Part shown: in pieces, positions 31,980-42,337 of the stretch
Layout: every line of letters begins with the position of its first letter
Position numbering within the stretch: position 1 is the stretch's first letter
From: a virus
DNA: 64,000 nt
Virus record (IMG/VR): IMGVR_UViG_3300013104_000001
Location: 223,407 to 287,406 of that record
Reading direction: 5' to 3' (one strand)
Program-made: the position numbers and the translations under genes
The notes under the pieces: generated by a model
Seen by the model: the letters and a program-made list of their open reading frames with translations, nothing else
Databases searched by the model: none
What the model was told of the DNA's origin: nothing

Positions 31980-33701
31980 TCAAGCCGCAGCCATAAAATC
32001 GATAACGATATTTTTCTCTTTCATGAAGTCTTCAAGGAGCGTTACTGTATCTGGCGCTTTATAAAGTATACGTGCTAACTCACCCGCATTGTTCATACCG
32101 CCTGCCGCCAAGTTCACAGCGACCTGTCGGTACTCAGTGTCATCCAATCCTTCTATCTTCGTCATCTCGATCCACGTAGTCTGTTTACCTACGTTCATGA
32201 TAACGGTACCAGTTGGATATGCCCCTTCTACGTCAATGTCGTTTGTACCAATTCGGACATAAGACTTAACTTTAGGGAGTTCTTTAAACATCGCTTTGCC
32301 GTTAAGCGCAACAAGCTCTGTTGGCAACATAACGATCCAGCCACCCAAGCCCTGGATATGATCATCCAGCTCAGTACGCATCTGGTCAGAGGTCGTGCCC
32401 CAGATATAACCTTCTTTCATTACATCGTAATGCATCGCTTCTGCAATACGTGTTGGCTGTGAAATAAAGTTACGGTAATCAGATACACCACAGAAGACAG
32501 GCACTGCTGCTGATAGATCAGAGGTCTTCTCATCCATCATTTCTACTACAATGCAGTCGAAGATGTTATACATCACATATTCGTACTTGTAGTTAGCTTG
32601 CATGAACTCATGCCATTCTGCACCGTGGTAACCTTCAGCTTCACTGAACTTCATCTTCGTTACACCGAGGACCTTCTCAGCGATCGAATCTAACTTATAG
32701 TTCAGTTCTTTACCACCACCGATACGCAGGTAGTAGTAAGCACACATGGAGTCAGCCCAACGGAAAGAAGCAGGCGCATTGACATACGGCCATTTCTCAT
32801 AGTTAGCTAATGAGGTTTTCGTGACGTTCTTACCGTCATCTTTGACCTTGTGTGTTTTGCCTTCATAATAGAAGACATTGCGATACTCAGGCGGAACAGA
32901 AGGATCACAGATCACGTCAGCAATGTTAATGCCAGCGTTAGCCAGAGTTTGTGCCACAACTTTATAGTCGAACTCTAATACGTTCCAGCCCGTAATAAAG
33001 TCAGGCTTCCATTCATGCGCACGCTTAAAGGTTTCGACAAAGCCATCAGCTGGGTTATCAACTAATACAAACTCAGGTGATTTGATCCCACGCTTCTCAG
33101 CATATTCGCCCAGGTACTTAAACCAGGCTTCGGTAAGCTTCTGATGAATACGTTCGTCAGACTCACCCCCGAAGTAACGACGATCAATAAACGTGAAGGT
33201 ACGATCTTTAAAGGTCAATGACCCCATGATCGCTTCACCCTTACGTGACTCATCATTCATTTCGGTTTCGATATCGAACACGCTCACCGTGTAAGGTGTC
33301 ATGTTGCCAGGGAACTTTGCTTCGTACATCGCTTTGACAATCGAGGTAGGTTCGATGTCAGCACCGTATACATAAGGTGAGCGGTTAACACGACGCAGGG
33401 GCAAGTCCGTTGCTCCCTTGCCCAGCATCTTAGAGATATGGTTAGCCAGATCCCATTGCGGACAGGTGAACTTCTGCAGCTTACTGACTTCTTCGTAGTC
33501 TTTCTTATCGTTGTGATCACGGTAAGCCGGCTTGGTTAAATAATAGTCACGCTTCATATCTTTCAAGATACGCGTATGAGGTGTCGAGTTTCCATTCTCG
33601 TCGATGATATTCTCTTTTACGAACAGAATATCAGACTTGCCTCTTAAGGACAGGGCATATGTCGCAAACTTGCATTCAAGTCTAACGTTACTTTCACTCA
33701 T
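31980..33701 (-). CDS. Family B DNA polymerase, exonuclease and palm motif A part
   Basis: The 573-residue protein carries the 3'-5' exonuclease motifs FDIET (near 141), GWNVLEFD (near 237) and a YNIFD Exo III type step (near 377). Near 487 it has the palm motif A as DVEGAYP. It then stops about 85 residues later. Motif B (K-x-x-x-NS-x-YG) and motif C (DTDS) are missing, and the next 112 bases hold only a terminator. The rest of the polymerase must be encoded elsewhere, so the enzyme is split in the palm. AGGATTA precedes the ATG. Role: proofreading half of the replicative polymerase. Confidence 0.87.
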   Translation of the reverse strand: MSESNVRLECKFATYALSLRGKSDILFVKENIIDENGNSTPHTRILKDMKRDYYLTKPAYRDHNDKKDYEEVSKLQKFTCPQWDLANHISKMLGKGATDLPLRRVNRSPYVYGADIEPTSIVKAMYEAKFPGNMTPYTVSVFDIETEMNDESRKGEAIMGSLTFKDRTFTFIDRRYFGGESDERIHQKLTEAWFKYLGEYAEKRGIKSPEFVLVDNPADGFVETFKRAHEWKPDFITGWNVLEFDYKVVAQTLANAGINIADVICDPSVPPEYRNVFYYEGKTHKVKDDGKNVTKTSLANYEKWPYVNAPASFRWADSMCAYYYLRIGGGKELNYKLDSIAEKVLGVTKMKFSEAEGYHGAEWHEFMQANYKYEYVMYNIFDCIVVEMMDEKTSDLSAAVPVFCGVSDYRNFISQPTRIAEAMHYDVMKEGYIWGTTSDQMRTELDDHIQGLGGWIVMLPTELVALNGKAMFKELPKVKSYVRIGTNDIDVEGAYPTGTVIMNVGKQTTWIEMTKIEGLDDTEYRQVAVNLAAGGMNNAGELARILYKAPDTVTLLEDFMKEKNIVIDFMAAA

Positions 33702-33801
33702 TTGGATGATAATCCTATGTCAAAACACTCTATGTCAGGCCAGTGTTGAATACGCGTTATAACATCAGGCATGCAACTACATTTATACAAAGGAGATCAT
33801 C

Positions 33802-35052
33802 ATGATCATTTCCAGCGGGTTGGAAGCAATCGCTGTCCAAAAGAATCCGCTCTTTTACAATCTGCTAACCGCAGAGTTCGCTCGCCTGATGGAACTGTCC
33901 AAAGAAAAAGGCAAAACAACCAAAGAGATGATGACCGCGTCCAAGATCGCACAGATCACCATGGATTGCACCGGTATCAAGGTTGAACCAGGCGTGGATG
34001 ACTATAACCGTTGTAACGCTTATGTTCTGCTGCCTTCATTGAATTCATATCATGTCTTCTTTGATGATTGGCGTCGTGCTTATATCGGCTACGGTGATGC
34101 TTTCGAGCTGTTCCGTAAAATGAACAATGCGTTAATCGGTACTGTTGATCTGCAGACATCTAAAGTCGGCGGTGTCTTCTCCATGATTAATTTCCCTATC
34201 TGTCTTTCATTTGACCTGATGGTGAAATATGACCTGACGCCAGGTATGGTAGCCGCGATCTTCATGCACGAAGTTGGCCATGCCTTCACGATCCTTGAAT
34301 GTGTTCATTATACTGCAACCACTAACCTGGTACTGCAGGCGGGCATCGAAGCAATCATCAAAGCCGAAACATCGCGTAAGCATGCCATTCTTACGGATGT
34401 TCAGAACTCCCTGGGTATTGTGGTTGATGATCCAAAGACACTGATCGAAACCAACCGCTACGAAGACTACGCCATCACGATTCTCAGTAAGTACAACGAC
34501 AAGATCGTGTCAGCGTTAGGCGGGGCAGCTTACGACGAATCAATGTCTGAGCAGATGGCTGACATGTTTGCTGTGCGTCATGGTGCAGGTCTGGACCTGG
34601 CCAGAGGCTTGTCTAAAATCCAAGGTGCATATCGTAAACCTGGTTTACTGCTGCGTACATTCGTATTTATCTTCACCACAATCATGTCACTGGGTATGAA
34701 CCTTATACTGGGCACACTCAGCACTGTAATGATCTCCATGCTGGGTAATGCTTTCGGCGGTACATACGACCGCGGCAAAGATCGTTTCATCCGTATGCGT
34801 AACGAAGCTGTCATGGCGCTGAAAGATGAAAACATCGAACCAAAGATGCGCGGATTAGCACTCGAAGCTATTGCGGGTATCAATGAAGTCCTGGCTGATA
34901 AAAAGAACGAACTCTATCAGGTTGAGAAAGTTGCCTTCATTCTGCGTTCCAGTCAGCGTCAGCGGTATCGCAGTAAGGTACTGCAGCAAGACCTGGAAGC
35001 GTTATTAAATAACCCGCTGTATATCAGCTCGGCTAAACTGAAAACACTGTAA
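33802..35052 (+). CDS. Membrane-associated zinc metalloprotease, 416 aa
   Basis: HEVGH at residues 156-160 is the zinc-binding HExxH motif, and SEQMADMFA (E250, D254) fits the gluzincin third ligand and supporting Asp. A hydrophobic stretch of about 38 residues (281-318) would form one or two membrane helices. The first residues, MIISSGLEAIAV, carry the G-x-EA step shared by the inner-body proteins downstream. AAGGAGATCATC precedes the ATG. The gene opens the inner-body cluster and so the product may be packaged and ejected, acting on the host membrane or on virion proteins. Not related in motif to the phiKZ prohead protease. Confidence 0.82.
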   Translation: MIISSGLEAIAVQKNPLFYNLLTAEFARLMELSKEKGKTTKEMMTASKIAQITMDCTGIKVEPGVDDYNRCNAYVLLPSLNSYHVFFDDWRRAYIGYGDAFELFRKMNNALIGTVDLQTSKVGGVFSMINFPICLSFDLMVKYDLTPGMVAAIFMHEVGHAFTILECVHYTATTNLVLQAGIEAIIKAETSRKHAILTDVQNSLGIVVDDPKTLIETNRYEDYAITILSKYNDKIVSALGGAAYDESMSEQMADMFAVRHGAGLDLARGLSKIQGAYRKPGLLLRTFVFIFTTIMSLGMNLILGTLSTVMISMLGNAFGGTYDRGKDRFIRMRNEAVMALKDENIEPKMRGLALEAIAGINEVLADKKNELYQVEKVAFILRSSQRQRYRSKVLQQDLEALLNNPLYISSAKLKTL

Positions 35053-35066
35053 TAAGGATCTCTGAA

Positions 35067-35570
35067 ATGATCATCGATGTAGCAGAATTAAAGAAACAAG
35101 TAGTCAACGTTCGTTCTATTGCAGAGATCCCTTCTGGTCTGCGTGCTAAACTGATCGAAACTGGCCTGGCCCGTGCTGTGGCATATGGCGTTGATCTTCC
35201 CACTGCGCCGGTTGGTAACCCAATCACTTATTTCGCGAGCAATGGTAAAGAGGCTAAGGCCGCTCTGTCTGCGATCAATGAAACCAACGTGATCGATATC
35301 TCCCGCATCCTGTCTCTGGCAACCACTGTCTGGATGGCGCGTTATAATGCTGTCTTTGTGCCGTCTACCCGCGAATCAATGGAGCAGACTGCTCAGGCGT
35401 TGATTGCTCAGAAAGAGTGGCTGTTCGATGCCTCTCAGCAGGAGTTCCTGGCAGCGACTGAAGGTGACGGTCAGGTACAGGACGCACTGAAGATGGCGCT
35501 GGTTAACTTTACTGCCCCTGCGGTAATTGGCATGGGTCAAATTACTGCCCCTGTTGTAACTGAGGAGTAA
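35067..35570 (+). CDS. Small protein of the inner-body cluster, 167 aa
   Basis: TAAGGA precedes the ATG. The protein is Ala/Val/Thr-rich and helical with no catalytic motif. Two bases separate its stop from the next start, so expression is coupled to an inner-body protein. It may be a virion component or chaperone; function unknown. Confidence 0.72.
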   Translation: MIIDVAELKKQVVNVRSIAEIPSGLRAKLIETGLARAVAYGVDLPTAPVGNPITYFASNGKEAKAALSAINETNVIDISRILSLATTVWMARYNAVFVPSTRESMEQTAQALIAQKEWLFDASQQEFLAATEGDGQVQDALKMALVNFTAPAVIGMGQITAPVVTEE

Positions 35571-35572
35571 TC

Positions 35573-37036
35573 ATGTCATTAGACCTTATTAACTCCTTTG
35601 TTGATGACAGTGGTTCAGTGCCGAAGACTGCGCTGACTGTGGTCAGTAAAAAGGATGATGACATCAATGCACGTCTCCCCAAAGAGATGGCAATGATCAA
35701 AGCCTCTACTGAAGAGATCGTTGAACTTCAGTCCGTGCTTGAGCGCATCCGTAAAGAAGGCATGAGCCGGGCCCTGGCTGAACGTGTCATGCAGGTAGCA
35801 CCAAGTGCCATGCCTGTGGGCTACGGCGTTGAGAGCTTCACTGTGGTACCTTCTCGCATCTGTATGTCGGCTGGCATGGAATCAATCGTCGGTTACATCA
35901 TCGAAGGTGTAAAACGTCTGATCGCTTTCTTGTTTGATAAAGTCAGAACAGCAGCGACATGGGTTGTTGATACCTATAAACGTTTCACCGGTATTTCACC
36001 TACCGCCTACAAGCTTGAGCGCCGTGCTGTTTACATGCAGCAGATGTCAGCTGAGTTTGCTAAGCACTTTGGTAGCGATATCGCCGCTCTGCTGGAAGAT
36101 GAGATCAAAGAAGGTTTCGTTGATATCAATGCAACGCGTGTTACCATGACCGGGATGTTTGCAGACGCCTCTGTTCTGCAGCAGGACTTGTCTAAATACG
36201 CCAAGCCAATCAACCAGATGTCGAGCCAGATCGAAGGCTTACTTTCTGACATCCCACAGCGTGCTGCGCGTGTGAATGCGATTGCCAACGACATCACGGT
36301 ATCTCGCGATGGTAATGCTGATCGCAGCGTTGAAATCCTGCGTTACATTGATACGGCTAAACTCGATGCGCTGATTAGCTCACTGCGTACTGTTGCTAAA
36401 ATGTTGGCCAGTTCTCCGATGTATAAATCACCGGGCGTTGGTAAAGATGGTAAGCTTAAGCAAACCATCGTTGAGCAGCTGAATAGCGATGGCTTCCGTG
36501 ACCTGATGTCTGGTCTGTCCATGGCGGCTAATGCCGGCGTATCACACACCATGAACATGTCTGATGCATCTGCGGTTATCCGCTCGCGTAATCTGACACA
36601 AGCTGTGAACGAACTCACTAATTACAATGAAGTGAAGAAGCGTTCATTGGATGAGCTTAAATCGGCTGCGACTTCGGTCAATACCAATAAGTACATCCAG
36701 GCTGCTGAGAAGGCACCAGGTGACGACCCAACCACGAATGCACTGGTTCAATTCGCTCAGTACTTCGATGACGTCACCACTGCGGTTAAACTGGCACAAG
36801 ACATTACTGCTTCGTATGCAGAAACCGTCTTTAAGCTGCAGATCTTTGCAGTTAAGTGTCAGGACTTCGCATTGATCCAATGGAGCGAGTCTCCAGAGAC
36901 CCGTGCGTTGCGTCAGATGAATGAGTCAACCGAACAGGCCCAGGCGATGATCAAGCGGTATATCGACAAAGTGGTGAAGAACACTGCTGGTCTCGGTAAT
37001 GCGTTAAACGATCTGAACAAAGCGTTAAGCGCATAA
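35573..37036 (+). CDS. Inner-body (ejection) protein paralogue, 487 aa
   Basis: Start behind GAGGAGTAATC. After an N-terminal region of about 85 residues the sequence has SAGMES-I, a small-x-Glu step of the type cut by jumbo-phage prohead proteases. An amphipathic stretch (IVGYIIEGVKRLIAFLFDKV) and a long all-helical region follow. The arrangement (pro-region, G-M/L-E site, amphipathic helix, long helical domain) recurs in the neighbouring genes. In phiKZ such proteins (gp93, gp95, gp97 group) build the inner body and are injected with DNA. Confidence 0.75.
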   Translation: MSLDLINSFVDDSGSVPKTALTVVSKKDDDINARLPKEMAMIKASTEEIVELQSVLERIRKEGMSRALAERVMQVAPSAMPVGYGVESFTVVPSRICMSAGMESIVGYIIEGVKRLIAFLFDKVRTAATWVVDTYKRFTGISPTAYKLERRAVYMQQMSAEFAKHFGSDIAALLEDEIKEGFVDINATRVTMTGMFADASVLQQDLSKYAKPINQMSSQIEGLLSDIPQRAARVNAIANDITVSRDGNADRSVEILRYIDTAKLDALISSLRTVAKMLASSPMYKSPGVGKDGKLKQTIVEQLNSDGFRDLMSGLSMAANAGVSHTMNMSDASAVIRSRNLTQAVNELTNYNEVKKRSLDELKSAATSVNTNKYIQAAEKAPGDDPTTNALVQFAQYFDDVTTAVKLAQDITASYAETVFKLQIFAVKCQDFALIQWSESPETRALRQMNESTEQAQAMIKRYIDKVVKNTAGLGNALNDLNKALSA

Positions 37037-37045
37037 GGAGCGAGC

Positions 37046-38299
37046 ATGGATCCATTATTGACAACAATTCGTGAAACCACTGAGATGTGTGACGCACTCC
37101 TCTCATTGGCACAACGTGTTGAACTACTGGGTCCCATTGCTGCTGAACAAGAGAACTTCAATACCATCAAACAGAAAATTGACCGCAAGGTAGAAATGAT
37201 TGCGGCCTCGATGGAATCTATTGAGTCCTCTGGGATCAACCAGGAGGCAGTGCAGGAAATCAATGCATTGCTCCCTGGGATCATTCCAGCTAACTTACCT
37301 CTTAACGGGTTTACTCGTGAGCGCAGTGCTTTTAACAAAGGTGCTGCCCTTGAGGCGTTAGCGGAAGGCAAAGCAGTAATGGTGTCAAGTTCGGCATCCG
37401 GTATCCTTGCGATTATCGTGAAGCTGTTCCGCTGGATCGTCATGACCGTGAAGTCTTATTTGAAGTCACGTCGTGATATCAATCGATTGGGTGTAGGCAC
37501 TACATCTAAGATCAATAGCGCTGGTTCAATCAATGAGTATCTCTTGGCAGAGCTTGCAAAGACCCAAGAGTACAAGATCGCTCGTCGTGGTTATGAGTGG
37601 ATCTATTCGATTGGCCGTCCTACCCAGGCGGTCTACAAGTTCAATGAACAGGCGATGATTCAATGGTGGCCTGAACTCATCAATGAGCTTGAGTACGAGT
37701 ATGCTGAGGTCAATAAAGCATTCACTGCTTTACGTCAGGGTCAGTACTATACCCCGAACATTGCCAAAGCAACTCAATCACCTTCTATGCTGCGTTTCTT
37801 TGAAGCGCTGCCACAGGGGTGTGATCGTAGCGGTAAGCTGTTTGATATCGATCAAGCCCGCAGCCAGTACCAGGAAAACCCACAGCGTGCTCTGTTCCAG
37901 TTGGCTGAGCGTCTGCGCTACATGATCATGAAAGAACCGAGTATTAAAGGTGAAGAGTTCTGTAGCAGTGCTCTGTCGTTAGGTCGCAGTATCGAGACCT
38001 ACACCAACGTTGATCGTTTAGTGTTTGATCAACTTAACACCTTTGACACCGGTGGTCGTTTAGGTAAGCTGGAAGAGTCTTTCACGCACCTGTATAAGTC
38101 TGTACAGAATGCGCGCTACAACGTGGATAAAGAAGTCGTAGACGAGTTCGTGAATTACGTTAACCGTTATTCAGAGAAACTTAACTGCTTCGTCCAATTG
38201 ATCACTGTCGTGTCCTACCTTGACACCTGCAGTTATCAGATCCTCGAAGATCTCTCGAAGTTTACTTTGAAATATGTAGACATCGCTGCGAATAATTAA
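37046..38299 (+). CDS. Inner-body (ejection) protein paralogue, 417 aa
   Basis: AAGGAGCGAGC precedes the ATG. The N-terminal third is helical and acidic; ALEALAEGK near 110 precedes a strongly hydrophobic/basic stretch (SGILAIIVKLFRWIVMTVKSYLK) like the amphipathic region of the preceding gene. The remainder is helical and Tyr/Gln-rich. Same order of parts as its neighbours, though sequence identity looks low. Last plus gene before a bidirectional terminator. Confidence 0.72.
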   Translation: MDPLLTTIRETTEMCDALLSLAQRVELLGPIAAEQENFNTIKQKIDRKVEMIAASMESIESSGINQEAVQEINALLPGIIPANLPLNGFTRERSAFNKGAALEALAEGKAVMVSSSASGILAIIVKLFRWIVMTVKSYLKSRRDINRLGVGTTSKINSAGSINEYLLAELAKTQEYKIARRGYEWIYSIGRPTQAVYKFNEQAMIQWWPELINELEYEYAEVNKAFTALRQGQYYTPNIAKATQSPSMLRFFEALPQGCDRSGKLFDIDQARSQYQENPQRALFQLAERLRYMIMKEPSIKGEEFCSSALSLGRSIETYTNVDRLVFDQLNTFDTGGRLGKLEESFTHLYKSVQNARYNVDKEVVDEFVNYVNRYSEKLNCFVQLITVVSYLDTCSYQILEDLSKFTLKYVDIAANN

Positions 38300-38300
38300 T

Positions 38301-38352
38301 CGGCATAAAGGCCTGGTCCCCCGCAAGGAGGACCAGAGCCTTGTTTATGCCG
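38301..38352. terminator. Bidirectional terminator framed by CGGCATA and TATGCCG
   Basis: CGGCATAAAGGCCTGGTCC, a short loop, then GGACCAGAGCC and TTTATGCCG form an extended dyad. The outer CGGCATAAA/TTTATGCCG arms are complementary as well. The distal arm overlaps the stop codon of the converging minus gene. Confidence 0.85.
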
Positions 38353-41302
38353 TTAGTGACGATGTTGCAGAAGTGTGTTTCAGGAAGGTGATAGAGATAT
38401 CCTCCTTCACAGTCAGTGTACCATCAGAGGCCACATCCAAACGTTTCTTAATTGCACAACGCATGGTGTCGTCTTGAGCAGTCAATACACTGATATCCTG
38501 TTTAGGACCCAATCCTTTGAATTCTACATCGACCACATCTGAAGTACGATAATCACGCAGTGACTCAACCAGATCCGTGTTACCAAATGTCGCGCGTTCA
38601 ATGACCGAGGCAATAGCTGTACTGACCTTACCTGACAGGTTGGTACGCAGGGAATTGTTCTTATACCCATTGTCCGTCATGTAGAAGGTGATGTCGAATC
38701 CAATCGCCGCTGGAATCTGACGTGCTTCTTTCGCATTGGCGGTGATATTGATCAGACCCAGTGTCTGTTTAGGACGCAGATTAACCGTCGTCTTCTCCAG
38801 TAACTGTTTCTTCACTTCCGCCATGTCATCCGTTACCCAGTTGACCAGATCACCAATGACTTCGCTGACATACGCTTTGTCCAGGGTGTTGGTACTGAAG
38901 TAATAGGTACCATCTAACCCAACGATATCCACCTCACGCACAACAACACGTTCGTTCAATGGAATTGGATTACCTTGGTCATCAGACTTGATATCACCGA
39001 TACGATAGCGATAGATGATAGCACCGTCAGCGTCATACATGATGTCGCCTTTGGTATGCAACACAATCGGATTGTTATTACTATCAAATACCAACTGGTT
39101 TGTCTGAGGGTCACGCTGGTAGATCGTCTCTGCATAACGCCATGCAACATCAACATCATACTTCTGATATTCGATGTTGGAAGTAATAGAACGCGAACGC
39201 TGATAGAGATAGGTCAATGCAGAACCCAGCACTACATCGTAAGACTGCTCAGTTACCACGACGAATGGTTTGCTCAGATAGAACCCGCCCAGCTTCTTAT
39301 CACTGTCACTGTAGACAATGTCGTTTGGTGACTTATCAGCAGCAATACAGTTCAGCAGTGTGAATTGCTTCTCCAGTACAGAACGCAGTTTAGACGGAGC
39401 ATTACCAAACTGACCGAATGATGTCAGGATGATTTCGTCATCTGCGGTGATGTCCAGGTTACTGTCAACATCAAACTGCCAGATACGTTCACGGGTTTTG
39501 GTTCGACCGAGCAGCTTACCGTTCAAGTAACCGTAGTTCGATTCCCCTTCTGGCATGAACAGCAACTGACAGGCAACGTCTGCATCAGCCAGGTTCTTGT
39601 AGAAGTCCTGAGACGAGGTCACCACTGTCACGCTGTAACCATTAGCGGATTTCTTCAACGTGAAGCTGTCTGCGTTGAGCTGCACACCTAATGAGTTGTT
39701 CTCATAGGTGAAGACACGGTACGGTACTGAAGGGCGATCCAGGTCATACACGCGGGTTGTAAACGCATCGTTGTTCGCATCGTACACGGTGTAGAATGGC
39801 GAGTACATAAACACATCGTTGTTTACAGTAAGCGCACGTTCTTCCAGAGACGAAGCATTGATCGCAGCAAGTTCACCATCGGAGATCATCCGATAGATCC
39901 CGCCATCCAAACGATACACTGCCGACGGTGTTACGGTTAGTCGCAGGTTGTTGTCCTTCACCGCACTGTTAGTAATCAACTGCGCCATAGAAGACTGCAA
40001 CGTCACGATACCGGTACCGATCGGAGTAGTGATGTCTGACTTGTTGGTTTGTGGGTTAAGCGCACGTGTTGCCTGATAGATACGGTTAGTTACCATGTCT
40101 TCAGATTTCAGTGTGCCGTACCCCAAGTCAGAAAGCGTTTTAGATACCTGGTCAGAAGTAATCGGCAACGTTGTCTGGTTAGCAGCATAAATGACATCTT
40201 CACGCAAATCGTTTAATGACTTACCATCACTGCCACCGCTAACACTTGTGGTGATCGAGATAGTCTTCTCATTAAACACGGTCAGTGGCGTTGCATACTT
40301 ATCCAGCGTACCGTTATCGTAGTTGAAGTCCTGGAACACCGCAATGATGTTTGCCGCTTGTAAAGAAAGGGTTTCAATAACCAACTTACCTTTACTGGTG
40401 TAAACATCGATACGTACCTGGCGACCTGTACCGAGATTATTAGAAACATAAACCTCTGGCAGCATTATCTTTACCGAGTCTTCTAAGACTTGGGCAACAA
40501 AGGTAAGCTTGTTGTTGTCGTACACCAGATCGTCATGGGTTACATACGCTTCAACCCACGGGTTGTTCACATTGGTACGTGTAAAGACACGGATGTAATA
40601 GAACTGATCACCGTTCAATGGGAACTTGTTATTGAAGCCGGAGATGTTCGTAATCGTACTGGTATAAGACGTCGCTTTAAACTGACGCATCGGTACCGTG
40701 ATGTACAGCATCTCTTCATTATTAAAGACGACTTCTTTCCAATCGAGCTGGTTAGACTCAACGGTCATTAACGGTGTCGGCTGTGAAACATCATACACCA
40801 CCACAAACCCACCGTGCTTCATGACACGGATCTCGATCGGGTATTCCAGACTGAAGGTAGTATCCATTGCAGTGATCTGCGTGTTACGTGGAATCACCAT
40901 CTTCGAATAGATACTGTCGATGTCGTCGTTGCCACCGCTTTCAACTTGAACGGCACGAGCACGAACTTCGTCGGCATTGAAGATCAAGTTAACCGTCAGA
41001 CGCGCAGGCGTGCAGAACCGGTTCTTGTAGTCTTCATCACTCATGTTACGATACAGATCTTCATAAGACGCAGAAAGCTTAGGGTAGAACTGCGTGATGA
41101 GATCCTGGTGGTTTTGCATAATTGCCGAACCCATGAGTGCGTTGAGTTCAAACGCAAACATTGCTGGGTTGGTTGCATTGACGATATCTACCGTACCATC
41201 CATTGCCTGATCCAAAAGATCCAGCGAGTAATCGACCATCAAAGAAGGATCATTACGAAGATCAATCATCTTCTGTTTGATGTCATTGGTGCTGTCAGCC
41301 AT
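38345..41302 (-). CDS. Large baseplate protein, possibly gp6-like, 985 aa
   Basis: The N-terminal 110 residues contain a helical region ending in FYPKLSASYEDLYRNMSDED, which resembles the start of T4 gp6-type baseplate wedge proteins. A long beta-rich middle follows, then SLNDLREDVIYAANQT near 365, similar to the segment that opens gp6 domains. The C-terminal region is mixed. No membrane segment. GAGG precedes the ATG. The length and layout match baseplate wedge proteins of contractile tails. It shares its transcript with the 341-residue gene upstream, and both interrupt the inner-body cluster on the opposite strand. Exact assignment is tentative. Confidence 0.7.
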   Translation of the reverse strand: MADSTNDIKQKMIDLRNDPSLMVDYSLDLLDQAMDGTVDIVNATNPAMFAFELNALMGSAIMQNHQDLITQFYPKLSASYEDLYRNMSDEDYKNRFCTPARLTVNLIFNADEVRARAVQVESGGNDDIDSIYSKMVIPRNTQITAMDTTFSLEYPIEIRVMKHGGFVVVYDVSQPTPLMTVESNQLDWKEVVFNNEEMLYITVPMRQFKATSYTSTITNISGFNNKFPLNGDQFYYIRVFTRTNVNNPWVEAYVTHDDLVYDNNKLTFVAQVLEDSVKIMLPEVYVSNNLGTGRQVRIDVYTSKGKLVIETLSLQAANIIAVFQDFNYDNGTLDKYATPLTVFNEKTISITTSVSGGSDGKSLNDLREDVIYAANQTTLPITSDQVSKTLSDLGYGTLKSEDMVTNRIYQATRALNPQTNKSDITTPIGTGIVTLQSSMAQLITNSAVKDNNLRLTVTPSAVYRLDGGIYRMISDGELAAINASSLEERALTVNNDVFMYSPFYTVYDANNDAFTTRVYDLDRPSVPYRVFTYENNSLGVQLNADSFTLKKSANGYSVTVVTSSQDFYKNLADADVACQLLFMPEGESNYGYLNGKLLGRTKTRERIWQFDVDSNLDITADDEIILTSFGQFGNAPSKLRSVLEKQFTLLNCIAADKSPNDIVYSDSDKKLGGFYLSKPFVVVTEQSYDVVLGSALTYLYQRSRSITSNIEYQKYDVDVAWRYAETIYQRDPQTNQLVFDSNNNPIVLHTKGDIMYDADGAIIYRYRIGDIKSDDQGNPIPLNERVVVREVDIVGLDGTYYFSTNTLDKAYVSEVIGDLVNWVTDDMAEVKKQLLEKTTVNLRPKQTLGLINITANAKEARQIPAAIGFDITFYMTDNGYKNNSLRTNLSGKVSTAIASVIERATFGNTDLVESLRDYRTSDVVDVEFKGLGPKQDISVLTAQDDTMRCAIKKRLDVASDGTLTVKEDISITFLKHTSATSSLTA

Positions 41303-41311
41303 TATAACCTC

Positions 41312-42337
41312 TTATTTCGTTTCTTTTGGAACCCACCACTGAAACTCGTTGGTCATGGGATCGATATATGGATAGCCGATAAAGTTAGTGCGCTGCATTT
41401 CAGATGGCGTGATCTTACGGTAAAATGAATTACGGTTAGCTGCCTTCATTTGCGGGTTAAAGATTTCTACACAACTATTGAAATCAAGAATCAACGATTG
41501 TGTATTGTACCGCCAACCAACGCACGACCAGTTACAACTGATTTGGTTATTGTTCTTAATCAGAGGACTTTCTCGGGTCGTGTTAAAGTCAAATGCATTA
41601 CCAATTGGGTTGGTTGTGCAGATCGCTGCATAGGGCGCACCAATCTTTGTAACATAACGATAAGTCTGGTCCAGGATGATGCGATAGAAACGCATGGTGT
41701 AATCAATATAGTTGTTAACAATGGCTTCCCAATAAGGAACCATCTCACCAAGGTATACTGAAGACGAATAAGTTTGCAGCAAATCGAGGATCATGGTAAT
41801 CGGGTCACCGGAGATGTTCGTGTGTGAAGACGTTATTTGATACGCTTCATTATACTCCGATTGTCCATCAACCATGGTCCAGGTTTCTTTACGTGCACCC
41901 GGTGGGGCGGTAAAGGTATCGATTACAATATCAGGGAAACCCGTCATTGATTCTAAGGTGTTTGATAAAATCGGCACAAAAGCCTGTTGGTTATCAAACA
42001 GCGCAGAATACGATTTTCGGTCAATTGTGCCCTTTGCATCGAACATCGAACGGATAGCGCCTGGGATGGTATTCGGGTTATTTGAACCCAGTGCCAAGAG
42101 CTTTTCTTGCCGCATTAGATTATCGTATGACAGGTTAAGGATTGGGCGTGTGAAAAAGGTATACCCCATGACGTCTTTATTGATTGGTAAGAAGGCGCTG
42201 CGGTTACTGAATTTGTTCAAACCCCAATACTGATGTGCAAGCGATGAGGATACACTACCGTACCCCGATTCCCTCGCAGCCGAGTCAATGCTATCGGTCC
42301 ATAACCCAGGATTGTATTCGTCGTTGTTATCGGTCAT
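41312..42337 (-). CDS. Probable virion structural protein, 341 aa
   Basis: AAAGAGG precedes the ATG. The protein is rich in Asn, Tyr, Ser, Pro and Trp, with an all-beta appearance and no membrane segment. It ends 9 bases before the large baseplate-like gene, so both are made together and probably act in the same baseplate or tail structure. No family recognised. Confidence 0.7.
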   Translation of the reverse strand: MTDNNDEYNPGLWTDSIDSAARESGYGSVSSSLAHQYWGLNKFSNRSAFLPINKDVMGYTFFTRPILNLSYDNLMRQEKLLALGSNNPNTIPGAIRSMFDAKGTIDRKSYSALFDNQQAFVPILSNTLESMTGFPDIVIDTFTAPPGARKETWTMVDGQSEYNEAYQITSSHTNISGDPITMILDLLQTYSSSVYLGEMVPYWEAIVNNYIDYTMRFYRIILDQTYRYVTKIGAPYAAICTTNPIGNAFDFNTTRESPLIKNNNQISCNWSCVGWRYNTQSLILDFNSCVEIFNPQMKAANRNSFYRKITPSEMQRTNFIGYPYIDPMTNEFQWWVPKETK

